DNA of 42,579 nt from Chitinophagaceae bacterium (GTDB lineage: Bacteria; Bacteroidota; Bacteroidia; Chitinophagales; Chitinophagaceae): NCBI GenBank assembly GCA_947504605.1, contig CANNJE010000012.1:1-42579 (forward strand), in the 5' to 3' direction. This document shows, one piece after another, positions 33,049 to 41,854 of this stretch (its first letter is position 1; every line of letters starts with the position of its first letter). Position numbers and translations under genes: made by a program. Under the pieces are notes generated by a model. The model did no database searches. It saw only the letters and a program-made list of their open reading frames with translations, and was not told the origin of the DNA.

Positions 33049-33810
33049 ATGCGACCATTTATTCTAGCAGAAACAAATTGGAGCGTCCTTAAACAGGAGC
33101 GATTTGAATTAGCGATACTTCCATGGGGAGCAACAGAAGCGCATAATTATCACTTGCCTTATGGGACCGATGTAATAGAAGCCGATGAGTTAGCGGCAGC
33201 ATCTGCCCAAATAGCTTGGGATAATGGAGCCAAAGTAGTGGTTATGCCCAGTATCCCTTTTGGCGTTAATACAGGCCAGTCTGATATTTATCTGGATATT
33301 AATTTAAATCCCAGCACACAGTTTGCCATTTTATGTGATATTGTAGAAACACTTAACAGGCAGGGATTGAATAAATTATTAATCTTTAATTGTCATGGGG
33401 GAAATGATTTTAAACCGATGATAAGAGAACTTGGATTAAAATATCCATCCATGTTTATTTGTGTAAGTTTTTGTTTTAATGCTGTGGATAGAAAATTATT
33501 TTTTGATGAACCCGGCGATCATGCAGATGAAATGGAAACCAGTTTGTTGTTGTATTTAAAACCCGGATTGGTATTACCCAAAGAAAAATGGGGAGCCGGT
33601 AAGGAGAAAAAAAATAAGATTCCTTCTTTTTCGGAAGGGTTTGTGTGGGCAGAAAGAAAATGGAGTCAGATAACAGCAGATACCGGTGTGGGGAATCCGG
33701 CAAAGGCAACGAAAGAAAAAGGGGAACGGTACTTTAAGGCTATAACTGAAAAAATGGGAGCATTGTTTTATGAGATTAGTAAGGCTGATGTGAATGATTT
33801 ATATGAGTAA
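33049..33810 (+). CDS. Creatininase family amidohydrolase
   Basis: 253 residues. The metal-binding residues are in the expected blocks: LPWGATEAHNYHLPYGTDVIEA (Glu, His and Asp), FNCHGGND (His) and GDHADEMETS (Glu of the family). The fold is the creatininase / MftE type, cutting amide bonds of small molecules. The family includes creatininase, F420- and riboflavin-pathway enzymes (ArfB) and MftE, so a precise substrate is not given. No related pathway genes are adjacent; it has its own promoter box. Confidence 0.88.
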   Translation: MRPFILAETNWSVLKQERFELAILPWGATEAHNYHLPYGTDVIEADELAAASAQIAWDNGAKVVVMPSIPFGVNTGQSDIYLDINLNPSTQFAILCDIVETLNRQGLNKLLIFNCHGGNDFKPMIRELGLKYPSMFICVSFCFNAVDRKLFFDEPGDHADEMETSLLLYLKPGLVLPKEKWGAGKEKKNKIPSFSEGFVWAERKWSQITADTGVGNPAKATKEKGERYFKAITEKMGALFYEISKADVNDLYE

Positions 33811-33944
33811 AATATGACCAATTTTTTATTGAAAGATTCTGATGATTGTGATTTGCTGTTTACTTTGCAAAATAGGGGGAGTCCTTTATTTTCTTGACCA
33901 TTTCTTTTTGTGTTTTGTATTTAATGCTACAAATAGAATGGTTA

Positions 33945-33974
33945 GACGAAGGATGAACGAAGGATGGATGAAGG
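33945..33974 (+). repeat. Short imperfect tandem repeat
   Basis: GACGAAGGAT, GAACGAAGGAT and GGATGAAGG follow one another. They lie in the 276-base non-coding stretch between the creatininase and sucC genes, which otherwise holds nothing recognisable before the terminator at 34030. Confidence 0.55.
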
Positions 33975-34029
33975 TAATGGGGGTTTAGCCAAGGTTATTT
34001 TGGACACTTACCCGAAGTATTTATTATAT

Positions 34030-34062
34030 AAAAGGGCCCATCTTTTAAAGATGGACCCTTTT
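34030..34062. terminator. sucC terminator hairpin
   Basis: A long stem AAAAGGG-C-CCATCTTT pairs with AAAGATGG-A-CCCTTTT, with one C-A mismatch and a minimal loop. It sits 25 bases past the sucC stop and has a T-rich continuation on the minus strand. Confidence 0.82.
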
Positions 34063-34086
34063 ATTATGCATTTGAGCTTAGATTTA

Positions 34087-35298
34087 TTAAGCTACTGCTT
34101 TATTAACCAGCGCTGCTGCTTCGCTCAGTAAAATAGCGCTTTGTACTTTTAATCCGCTTTCGTCGATTAATTTTTTTGCAACATCGGCATTGGTACCCTG
34201 AAGGCGAACAATGATGGGGATGTTGATATTACCAATACTGGTATAAGCATCAATAACGCCCTGGGCTACACGATCGCAACGAACGATACCTCCAAAGATA
34301 TTAATGAGGATTGCTTTTACTTTTGGATCTTTTAAAATGATACGGAAACCTGCTTCCACTGTTTGAGCATTGGCAGTACCGCCCACATCCAGGAAGTTGG
34401 CAGGTTCACCACCACTCAATTTGATCATATCCATGGTAGCCATTGCTAGGCCAGCACCATTTACCATACAACCAACATTACCATCCAGTTTTACAAAGTT
34501 TAAATTGAATTTACCTGCTTCTACTTCTGTAGGATCTTCTTCGCTGATATCTCTTAATGCCGCAACATCGGGGTGACGCATCAAAGCATTATCGTCTACA
34601 TTCATTTTACAATCTACCGCAATGATTTTTTCATCACTGGTTTTGAACAGTGGGTTAATTTCAAGCATACCACAATCAAGTCCAACATATGCGTTGTATA
34701 AATTAATAACAAATTTTACGCAGTTTTTCATTGCCTCGCCGCTAAGGCCAAGGTTAAAAGCAATTTTACGAGCCTGGAATGCTTCCAGTACACCTGCAGG
34801 GTGTACCCATTCTTTGAATATTTTTTCGGGTGTATCATGCGCTACATCTTCGATATTCATACCGCCTTCGGTACTGTACATGATCACATTTTGTCCTTTT
34901 GTTCTGTCAAGTAAGATAGAGAGGTAAAATTCTTTTACAGGATTTGGTCCTTCATAATATACATCTTGAGCAACCAATACTTTATTAACCACTTTTCCGG
35001 CAGGACCAGTTTGAATAGTTACCAATGTACCACCGAGCAGATTGCCTGCTATTCTTACCACATCTTCTGAACTTTTTCCTACCGCAACGCCACGTTGGTC
35101 TTTACCAACGATGGTTCCTTTTCCACGGCCACCCGCATGAATCTGTGCTTTAACTACAGCAAACTTGCTGCTATACTGGGTATGTATTTGCCTGTATGCT
35201 TCCTCAGCTTCGCCGGGAGTGTTACAAGCAATCCCTTCCTGAACAGGAACATTGTATTTCTTCAAAAGACTTTTAGCCTGGTATTCGTGGAGATTCAT
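34087..35298 (-). CDS. sucC: Succinyl-CoA synthetase beta subunit
   Basis: 403 residues from the ATG at 35298; the true N-terminus MNLHEYQAKSLLKKYNVPVQEG fixes this start, and the 32 upstream codons are spurious. It carries the ATP-grasp domain (QIHAGGRGKG, then LEINPLF, VDCKMNVDDNAL) and the C-terminal ligase domain with NIFGGIVRCD and VRLQGTNADVAKKLI. It forms succinyl-CoA or its reverse, coupled to ADP/GDP, with the alpha subunit SucD. SucD is not in the window, so the two genes are separated here. It has its own terminator. Confidence 0.96.
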   Translation of the reverse strand: MNLHEYQAKSLLKKYNVPVQEGIACNTPGEAEEAYRQIHTQYSSKFAVVKAQIHAGGRGKGTIVGKDQRGVAVGKSSEDVVRIAGNLLGGTLVTIQTGPAGKVVNKVLVAQDVYYEGPNPVKEFYLSILLDRTKGQNVIMYSTEGGMNIEDVAHDTPEKIFKEWVHPAGVLEAFQARKIAFNLGLSGEAMKNCVKFVINLYNAYVGLDCGMLEINPLFKTSDEKIIAVDCKMNVDDNALMRHPDVAALRDISEEDPTEVEAGKFNLNFVKLDGNVGCMVNGAGLAMATMDMIKLSGGEPANFLDVGGTANAQTVEAGFRIILKDPKVKAILINIFGGIVRCDRVAQGVIDAYTSIGNINIPIIVRLQGTNADVAKKLIDESGLKVQSAILLSEAAALVNKAVA

Positions 35299-35605
35299 GT
35301 CGTAAAAATTTTGGCGAAGATAAATAAAAAGACAATAGGTCTTTAAGGCAAAAAAGCAATAATTCAAACAGATTGATTTAATAGGAATTGCCATTCCAAA
35401 TTTGCATTCAATTTTATTTCTGTAGTGCAGAATAGTGGCTCATCTTCGATGCTGGAAGGGATAAAAGTTCAGTGGTTAAAAGCAGTTAGCATTTAATAAA
35501 AGTAGTAACTGATTTCATAAAAAACTGCGAATTCCAGTGATTCCCATTCAACCATGTTTCAATTATCTTATTTTTGTACGTTCAAACCTTAGAATTGAAT
35601 TATAT
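35299..35605. other. Divergent intergenic region, sucC and purine nucleoside phosphorylase
   Basis: About 307 bases with no gene, tRNA or strong hairpin. The PNP-side promoter element (35569-35576) is the only clear signal. TATCTTCG on the minus strand near 35315-35322 is a weak candidate for sucC. Confidence 0.6.
35569..35576 (+). promoter_or_regulatory. -7 element for the PNP gene
   Basis: TATTTTTG fits TAnnTTTG and lies 29 bases before the ATG at 35606. A -33 TTTG is not clear. Confidence 0.55.
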
Positions 35606-36418
35606 ATGATGACAAAAATTAATGAAGCAACTGCATACATTAAAAGTATTATTAGTACTGCGCCTGAGGCAGGCATCGTGTTAGGTAGTGGGTTGGGAAG
35701 TTTTACTCAGGAGATTACTATAGAAAATGAAATTCCCTATACAGCTATACCCCATTTTCCTGTTAGTACCGTAAAAGGGCATAGTGGAAAATTGATTTTT
35801 GGTGAACTGTCTGGAAAAAAAGTGGTGGTGATGGCTGGTCGTTTTCATTTTTATGAGGGGTATGATGCACAGGAAATTGTATTTCCAATAAGGGTAATGA
35901 AAATGCTGGGAATAAAACAATTGATGCTCAGCAATGCAGCTGGCGGAACAAACCCTAATTTTAAAGTGGGCGATTTGATGATCATTACCGATCATATCAG
36001 TCAGTTTCAGGTAAATCCTTTAATAGGTAAAAATATAGATGAACTGGGAACTCGTTTCCCAGATATGAGTGAACCCTACAAAAAGGATTTGATTAATCAG
36101 GCAAAAGCCATAGGGGATGCAGCAGGGTACGATCTTAAAAAAGGGGTTTATATAGGAGTAACGGGTCCCACTTTTGAAACCAGGGCTGAGTATCATATGG
36201 TGCATGTATTGGGTGCAGATGCAGTGGGGATGAGTACGGTGCAGGAAGCCATTGCAGCGGTACATATGGGTATTCCGGTATTTGCAATAAGTGTTATTAC
36301 AGATCTTGGTATCAGGGATGTTGAAAATGTAATTACCCATGAAGAGGTGTTGCAGGCTGCAAAGGAAGCAGAGCCAAAACTTACGCATATCTTTAAAGAA
36401 ATGATTGCACAGTTATAA
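35606..36418 (+). CDS. punA: Purine nucleoside phosphorylase (PunA/XapA-type, trimeric class)
   Basis: 270 residues from the ATG at 35606; a second ATG follows at 35609 and the 23 codons upstream are not family-like. Family blocks include GIVLGSGLGSF (phosphate loop), AGRFHFYEGYD, NAAGGTNPNFKVGD (base site), TGPTFETRAEY and AVGMSTVQEAIAA. It splits purine nucleosides with phosphate into base and ribose-1-phosphate. It could be specific for inosine/guanosine or broader. The porin gene starts only eight bases after its stop, so the two may be cotranscribed. Confidence 0.93.
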   Translation: MMTKINEATAYIKSIISTAPEAGIVLGSGLGSFTQEITIENEIPYTAIPHFPVSTVKGHSGKLIFGELSGKKVVVMAGRFHFYEGYDAQEIVFPIRVMKMLGIKQLMLSNAAGGTNPNFKVGDLMIITDHISQFQVNPLIGKNIDELGTRFPDMSEPYKKDLINQAKAIGDAAGYDLKKGVYIGVTGPTFETRAEYHMVHVLGADAVGMSTVQEAIAAVHMGIPVFAISVITDLGIRDVENVITHEEVLQAAKEAEPKLTHIFKEMIAQL

Positions 36419-36425
36419 TCACGTA

Positions 36426-38426
36426 ATGAAAAAAGTTTTTTTCGGAATCATCTTTTTTGGTCTAGTCAATACTGCGTTTGCGCAGGAAGATCCTATGCCG
36501 GTTACAAGAGGTAATACTACAATTACCAATAGAAATATTGTTCAAAAAAAGGACTCTACCGGTTTTCAGCAGCGGGATGATCTTAAAGATTCTATTACCA
36601 TTAGCTATCGTTACCTTGACGCCATCAAACGGTATTCATTAGATTCTGCCGTAAATGATTTTGATAAGTATTTTTCGGTACCCAGTTCCTATCAGTATCT
36701 GGGGAATAACGGTGCAGCAGCATTTCCGTTAATATATAAACCTTTCGACAAAGCAGGATGGGACGCAGGTTTTCATGCTTTTGATATTTATAAGTTTACA
36801 ATTGAAGACACGAAGTTTTATAAAACAACCCGTCCATTTTCATTGCTTGGTTACCAACTGGCTTCCGGCAAAGAACAGATGATACAGGCGCAGCATACCC
36901 AAAATATAAAACCCAATTTTAATGCTGGTTTTGATTATCGGTTAATTAATGCACCAGGTCTGTTTATTAATCAGAATAATAACCACAACAATGTTCGATT
37001 TTTTTCCAGCTATCAGGGAAAAAAGAAAAGATACAATGCTTATTTTGTTTTGGTAAGTAATACCATCAGGGCTTCTGAAAACGGAGGGATCGTCAATGAT
37101 TCTTTTTTATTAAATCCCAATACCAAAGACAGGTTTGGAATTGATGTTAACATGGGAAATGCATCTCAGTTTTTTCAAAACCCATTTTCCACCAATATCA
37201 GAACAGGTAATATTTATAAGAACTCCAGTATTTTTCTACAGCAGAGTTATGACCTTGGTAAAAAAGATTCTATAGCTGTAAATGATTCTACAACCGAATA
37301 TCTTTTTTATCCCAGGTTAAGGGTTCAGCATAGTATCACTTACAGTTCCTATAAATATAATTTCAAGGATGTGGCTCCCGATTCTGTATTGTATGATGAT
37401 TGGTATGATATTAAGATTCTACAAAAGCCAGATACCATTTCTTATGCTGAAAAATGGAAAGTAATTGAAAATGATTTTTCACTTATTCAATTTCCTGATC
37501 CGAAAAATCCGGCACAGTTTTTTAAAGCAGGAGCAACCATTCAAAATTTAAAGGCGACTATTAAAAACGGAGAGGCTAGTTTTTATAATATCAAATTACA
37601 TGGCGAATACCGCAACCGTACCCGTAATAAATTATGGGATATGCAGCTCAAGGGAGCGTTTTACCTGAATGGGTTAAACGGAGGGGATTATACTGTAGCG
37701 GCCAGTCTAAGTCGTTTTTTAAATAAAAAGCTGGGCGATATTCGATTGTATTTTAGCAATACCAACAGAACCCCTTCATTTATATTTGATGAAAGATCTT
37801 CCTTTAACCTGGGCAATATCAATAATTTTAATAAAGAAAATATTACTTCATTTGGAGCAACGGCTACCAATCCATTTGTGCAACTGGGTTTTGCCAATCA
37901 CCTGATATCGAACTACAGTTATTTTTATAATTATTACCAAACTACGCAGAGCAGCAAGCTGATTAATATTTTACAGGTATCTGCGTCCAAAAAAATAAAG
38001 CTAACCAAAAGGTGGAACTGGTACCTTGATGCAACTTTACAGCAAACAGATGCCGCAGCAGCCATTAAAGTTCCATTGCTTTATACAAGGAGCAGGATCG
38101 CCTACGAAGGTAATTTCTTTAAGAATCTAAGTTTGAGCACTGGTATTGAAGTAAGGTATTATACTCCTTATAAAGCCAATAACTATTCGCCATTGGTTGG
38201 GCAATTTACACCCCAGGATACGCTTACATTAAAGAATCTTCCTGATGTAAGTGCATTTCTACATTTCAGGATAAAAAGTTTTACGGGATTTCTTCGTTCA
38301 GAAAACCTGAATACCATGAGTTTTAAAAATGGCTTTGGTTTTGTTGACAATAATTTTTCAGCCCCTCATATTCCAACACAGGGTATGATTATCCGTTTTG
38401 GAATCAGGTGGTGGTTTGTAAATTAG
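36426..38426 (+). CDS. Putative outer-membrane porin (Porin_10-type)
   Basis: 666 residues from the ATG at 36426; the eight-base gap after the PNP gene implies coupling. A signal peptide (KKVFFGIIFFGLVNTAFA) is cut before QEDP. After a linker of about 80 residues, the rest is beta-strand rich with alternating hydrophobic residues and many aromatic or Asn turns (NNHNNVRFFSSYQGKKKRYNAYF, NKLWDMQLKGAFYLNGLNGGDYTV), ending in FGIRWWFVN, a C-terminal aromatic strand typical of outer-membrane barrels. The family is widespread in Bacteroidota; the transported solute is unknown. Confidence 0.85.
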   Translation: MKKVFFGIIFFGLVNTAFAQEDPMPVTRGNTTITNRNIVQKKDSTGFQQRDDLKDSITISYRYLDAIKRYSLDSAVNDFDKYFSVPSSYQYLGNNGAAAFPLIYKPFDKAGWDAGFHAFDIYKFTIEDTKFYKTTRPFSLLGYQLASGKEQMIQAQHTQNIKPNFNAGFDYRLINAPGLFINQNNNHNNVRFFSSYQGKKKRYNAYFVLVSNTIRASENGGIVNDSFLLNPNTKDRFGIDVNMGNASQFFQNPFSTNIRTGNIYKNSSIFLQQSYDLGKKDSIAVNDSTTEYLFYPRLRVQHSITYSSYKYNFKDVAPDSVLYDDWYDIKILQKPDTISYAEKWKVIENDFSLIQFPDPKNPAQFFKAGATIQNLKATIKNGEASFYNIKLHGEYRNRTRNKLWDMQLKGAFYLNGLNGGDYTVAASLSRFLNKKLGDIRLYFSNTNRTPSFIFDERSSFNLGNINNFNKENITSFGATATNPFVQLGFANHLISNYSYFYNYYQTTQSSKLINILQVSASKKIKLTKRWNWYLDATLQQTDAAAAIKVPLLYTRSRIAYEGNFFKNLSLSTGIEVRYYTPYKANNYSPLVGQFTPQDTLTLKNLPDVSAFLHFRIKSFTGFLRSENLNTMSFKNGFGFVDNNFSAPHIPTQGMIIRFGIRWWFVN

Positions 38427-38463
38427 TTTTGTGTGAACCAATTTATTATTTGGATATTTTTAT

Positions 38464-39471
38464 TTATACTTCCTTGGCTTTTTTGGTATGAGCCAGTCCT
38501 GCTATCAGGTTATCAAAATTTCCTTCCATAATAAAGCGATTGGTAATTTCCAAAGCATCAGAAAGGATTTTATCAATTGTATTTGTTGGAATCCCCAAAA
38601 TTTCAAAAGACTTTTTGTAGGCATCTTTGCGGTCTAAGTTTTCGGTTTGTTGTAAAGCTTCCATTACCGCATAGTTCTGCAATCCTTCATCTTTTAGTCT
38701 GCCAGTTTCGGCAATCAGCCAGCTCAGTGCAAGAAAATAATTTTTTTCGAAAAGGATAAACCAGGTATTGATTCCTGTATCCGGCATTATATTGTACTTG
38801 GAATTTACAATTTCAGGTTTCAGGTATTTTTCAGAAAGTTTTTCCGTTATTCCGCAATCGTTCATTTGAATCATACCCTGCAAAGCCTGGGGGTAGATGC
38901 TTAGCCACCTAATATTTCGTCTTAATTCATGCACCTGCGATTCCATTTCAGTAAATTGGCCCCTATTTGCTTTTACAAATTTTTTGATTTGTTTTATTTC
39001 GTCTTCGTAAAATTCACTGATGCCTTTAACTTCTTCTTTTGGGTGAAGCCAATCAGCTTTGTCTAGTTTTTTTCTTAATTTATTTATTCGAACGGCATCT
39101 TCACCAAGCCAGCCATTGATGCTGAGCAAGTCATTTAAATGTTGAATTTTTTCTCTTGTTTGCCCCTCCATATATTCCCGGATATGGACTGGGACTGTTG
39201 GATGAGCTAAGAATATTTTAGTGTAATAATCGTAATAATCTATGACGCCAATACCATCTTCCAGTAATTTGAAATGTTCTTCAATATCAAAGAATTTTTT
39301 TTTGTTATGGAGATTGCCATATAATCTGCTCAATGCTTCCAACATAAATAGTAAAGTGCGGGCATCATTTTTATAAAGGAAAAGTGCAGGGTTTTGTTCT
39401 TTGGTTGCCAGCTGCATCAGTAACTCTATTTTTTGCAAATAAAATTCAAAACGACTTAATCCATTTTTCAT
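38464..39471 (-). CDS. Unknown helical protein linked to the ATP-grasp gene
   Basis: 335 residues, predicted almost entirely alpha-helical with no signal peptide or membrane segment. Charged and aromatic helices alternate (KNGLSRFEFYLQKIELLMQLA at the start; DYYDYYTKIFLAH; DEIKQIKKFVKANRGQFTEME; IRWLSIYPQALQGMIQM). No catalytic motif or named family is recognised. It follows the ATP-grasp gene by 19 bases on the same strand and is the last gene of the three-gene cluster, so it likely acts with the other two, for example as a partner, substrate carrier or regulator. This is inferred from position only. Confidence 0.65.
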   Translation of the reverse strand: MKNGLSRFEFYLQKIELLMQLATKEQNPALFLYKNDARTLLFMLEALSRLYGNLHNKKKFFDIEEHFKLLEDGIGVIDYYDYYTKIFLAHPTVPVHIREYMEGQTREKIQHLNDLLSINGWLGEDAVRINKLRKKLDKADWLHPKEEVKGISEFYEDEIKQIKKFVKANRGQFTEMESQVHELRRNIRWLSIYPQALQGMIQMNDCGITEKLSEKYLKPEIVNSKYNIMPDTGINTWFILFEKNYFLALSWLIAETGRLKDEGLQNYAVMEALQQTENLDRKDAYKKSFEILGIPTNTIDKILSDALEITNRFIMEGNFDNLIAGLAHTKKAKEV

Positions 39472-39490
39472 AAAAAAGGAGGTTTATTGA

Positions 39491-40681
39491 TTAAAGTTTC
39501 TCAAAAAAAGCGACGCTTCCACCTACCCATGTTTTGTCTTTGTTGTAGCGGGTGCCTATCATTTTTCCTTTGCTTAGTCTTGAAAGGTTGTGCACAGCAA
39601 CCGGTCTTTTTTCATTTTCTTTCCAAAAATAAAATAAACGAATTTCCGCTTTTGCTGGTTCATCCATTGTTTCTATGATGGGTGCATAATTTACTTTACG
39701 CTGTAATATCCAGTTTTCCGGATCTGCAATCGCATCAATGTCTGCCTGTGTTACATCAATAACCACGCCCATACCTGCAAAAGAGAAAAGGGGTTTTAAA
39801 ACATATTCAGAAAGTGGTAATGGTTGGGTTAGTTCGTTTAGGAAAAATGTTTCAGGTACATATGGATTATCAATAAAGGGCAACGTGAATTTACTGATTC
39901 GGTAAAACCAGTTCGGATGCGGTACCCATTCTACAGCATATTTTTTTGTAAGGTCAATGATGTTTTCCAATCCTTCCTGTTGATGAAGGTCATCAAAAAT
40001 AAGGCGGTTATAAATTCTGTTGATGGGTGTTTTTATTCCATCCTTCAGGTAAAATAAATGTTCGCCTTCGGCTATTAATTTGGTAAGGCAAACCGTTTTG
40101 ATGCCTAATATTTTTTCTGTGCAATAAAAATCAATTCTAGTTTTTTGTTTCTCCGGAAATATTTCAAGCAGGATCACGTTTTCGGGCTGTTCTTTACCCA
40201 GTATAATTTCCTTTAGTAATTCTATATAAGTTTCTTTGTTGTACTCATTCAAGTAAGAAGAATGGGTGTCCGGCAAGTTTGCGTATTCGGCAGTCAGTTC
40301 ACTGTGAAATACCTGAAAGGCAAAGAGTGAAGGGAATCCCTGCATTTCTATAAGTTGAGGTTCCATTGCTCCTTCTTTGTTTTCGCAAATGCCGAAATCA
40401 AAAACGAGGCATTGTGGATGCTGGTCTTCGCCGGGTACTAAAATGTTTTGGGGTATACTTCTGTCTGTAAGTGTTTTAAAATTATCTGCAGTAATTACAT
40501 CTAAAATATCTTCACATGCATCCAGCATTTTTTTTGTGAAATCTTTCGGGATAAAAATGGGTGTTTCGGCATTTCTAAAATCAAGAGCGCCTGGATGTAA
40601 TGCTTCCACTTTTTGCATATACCGACTGTACTTCTCTTCGGTGAATTGAGCATTAAATGACTTTCTTAACTCTTTTTGCAT
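39491..40681 (-). CDS. ATP-grasp-like protein, possible ligase
   Basis: 396 residues. A circularly permuted ATP-grasp-like pattern is visible. EPQLIEMQGFPSLFAFQ (107-123) recalls the N-G-x-PS segment of glutathionylspermidine-synthase-like enzymes. YVLKPLFSFAGMGVVIDV (293-310) is the Lys-containing, glycine-rich ATP loop. NWILQRKV (323-330) and EIRLFYFW (346-353, with metal-binding acidic residues expected here) close the site. It may activate a carboxylate with ATP and join it to an amine. The amidotransferase upstream could provide ammonia, and an unknown helical gene follows. The family assignment is moderate and the substrate is unknown. Confidence 0.65.
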   Translation of the reverse strand: MQKELRKSFNAQFTEEKYSRYMQKVEALHPGALDFRNAETPIFIPKDFTKKMLDACEDILDVITADNFKTLTDRSIPQNILVPGEDQHPQCLVFDFGICENKEGAMEPQLIEMQGFPSLFAFQVFHSELTAEYANLPDTHSSYLNEYNKETYIELLKEIILGKEQPENVILLEIFPEKQKTRIDFYCTEKILGIKTVCLTKLIAEGEHLFYLKDGIKTPINRIYNRLIFDDLHQQEGLENIIDLTKKYAVEWVPHPNWFYRISKFTLPFIDNPYVPETFFLNELTQPLPLSEYVLKPLFSFAGMGVVIDVTQADIDAIADPENWILQRKVNYAPIIETMDEPAKAEIRLFYFWKENEKRPVAVHNLSRLSKGKMIGTRYNKDKTWVGGSVAFFEKL

Positions 40682-40847
40682 AAGTGGGAATTTATAGATT
40701 CTAAGCTAAAAATAGCGAAAAGAAAGCAACCTGCCTAAGGTTGGCAGGGAACTAATAAATGATTAAACCAACGAATTCTATTAACCGGACATTTTGCGTT
40801 AAAGCAGTATCAATTTTCAGTTATCAGTAATTCCTTTTTATAAAGGA

Positions 40848-41672
40848 TTAAAGTTCTACCGGATGCATTTTATTTACTGCATGTTGTAGGAAATTGGGTA
40901 ATACATGCGCATAGGTATAAACAATCTTATCCGGATCATTTAATTGTTCTATCATGGATTTCCATTTGGCTTCTCCATGGTTTTCTATTACTGTTTTTTT
41001 CTTATCTTCTTTGAGCAGGTAAAGGGTCATACCCACGGCATCTGCTTCGGGATGAAACTGTGTGCCAAACATGTTTTCGTTGAATCTAATGGCCATGATG
41101 GCTCTTTCGAGTGCAACATGTGGTCTATTTTTTTCAATTGCAAGAATAGTAGCGCCCATCCGTTTTATAGTATTATGATTGGGACTGGTTACCTGGTAAT
41201 CCCTACTGTCTACTGCATAAAAAGGATTGGTTAATCCGTCAAAAATTGGCTCATTTTCTGCACTCTGCAGGCAATGCATTGGGAATACGCCAAAGGAAGT
41301 ACTTTTTCTTTTTGATACTTCTGCAATTTTATAATACCTGCAAACCAGTTGAAATGAATGGCAAATAAAAAATGCCTGTTTTTTGGTTACATGTGCTTCG
41401 TTGGCATTATGTTTTTCAATATTTCTCAGCCAGTCGAAATAAATATTTTCCCATTCGCTGCCTTCACTTTCGAGTGGGCTACCAGGCCCTCCGCTGGAGA
41501 TATAAATATCATATGATAAATCAGGAACTTCTTTTTTTATCCTTACTTCAAATTCATCTCTCTGGATTTCCAATTGATTGTATTCTGCGAATTGGTTTAA
41601 AATTTCACGGATACACCTCATTCCCTGGTTGTCGGCTCCTTCATATAAATCTAAAATAGCTACTCTTATCAT
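40848..41672 (-). CDS. Class I glutamine amidotransferase (GMP-synthase-like)
   Basis: 274 residues from the ATG at 41672. An ATG at 41693 exists, but the -7 element at 41698-41705 places transcription start near 41691, so the later ATG is preferred. The triad is present: C104 in FFICHSFQ, and H207 with E209 in GTQFHPEA. The nucleophile elbow lacks both glycines of GxCxGxQ (Phe and Ser instead). The oxyanion strand YISSGGPGSP (57-66) is clear. A C-terminal extension of about 60 residues follows. It probably releases ammonia from glutamine for an unknown partner, possibly the ATP-grasp protein downstream. A 166-base gap with a hairpin (CCTGCC / GGCAGG) separates them. Confidence 0.85.
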   Translation of the reverse strand: MIRVAILDLYEGADNQGMRCIREILNQFAEYNQLEIQRDEFEVRIKKEVPDLSYDIYISSGGPGSPLESEGSEWENIYFDWLRNIEKHNANEAHVTKKQAFFICHSFQLVCRYYKIAEVSKRKSTSFGVFPMHCLQSAENEPIFDGLTNPFYAVDSRDYQVTSPNHNTIKRMGATILAIEKNRPHVALERAIMAIRFNENMFGTQFHPEADAVGMTLYLLKEDKKKTVIENHGEAKWKSMIEQLNDPDKIVYTYAHVLPNFLQHAVNKMHPVEL

Positions 41673-41697
41673 GGTTTTGTCATTCCAATTCATGCGT

Positions 41698-41705
41698 CAA
41701 ACATA
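41698..41705 (-). promoter_or_regulatory. -7 element for the amidotransferase gene
   Basis: On the minus strand the bases read TATGTTTG (TAnnTTTG). Its distance to the two candidate ATGs decides the start at 41672. Confidence 0.55.
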
Positions 41706-41836
41706 ACAATTTTTTAAAACATCGGATGTCGTACAAAAGTGAATTTTTAAAAATAGTATATGTAATAAGTGAAAAATTGCTGTTGTCTAACCTTTTTATA
41801 GGTTTCACAAAGGGTTCTATTGAGGGCAATCTTTAT

Positions 41837-41844
41837 TACCTTTG
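41837..41844 (+). promoter_or_regulatory. -7 element for rimO
   Basis: TACCTTTG fits TAnnTTTG and ends 10 bases before the ATG at 41855, giving a very short leader. The -33 region is not clear. Confidence 0.5.
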
Positions 41845-41854
41845 CCGTCTTATT

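Noticed and set aside
34370-34927. Plus-strand frames opposite sucC
   Set aside because: They are mirror images of the highly conserved sucC coding sequence.
40682-40847. Hairpin CCTGCC/GGCAGG between the amidotransferase and ATP-grasp genes as a strong terminator
   Set aside because: The stem is only six pairs and the T-rich tail is interrupted, so complete termination is not supported. It may be an attenuator, so I kept it only as a remark.
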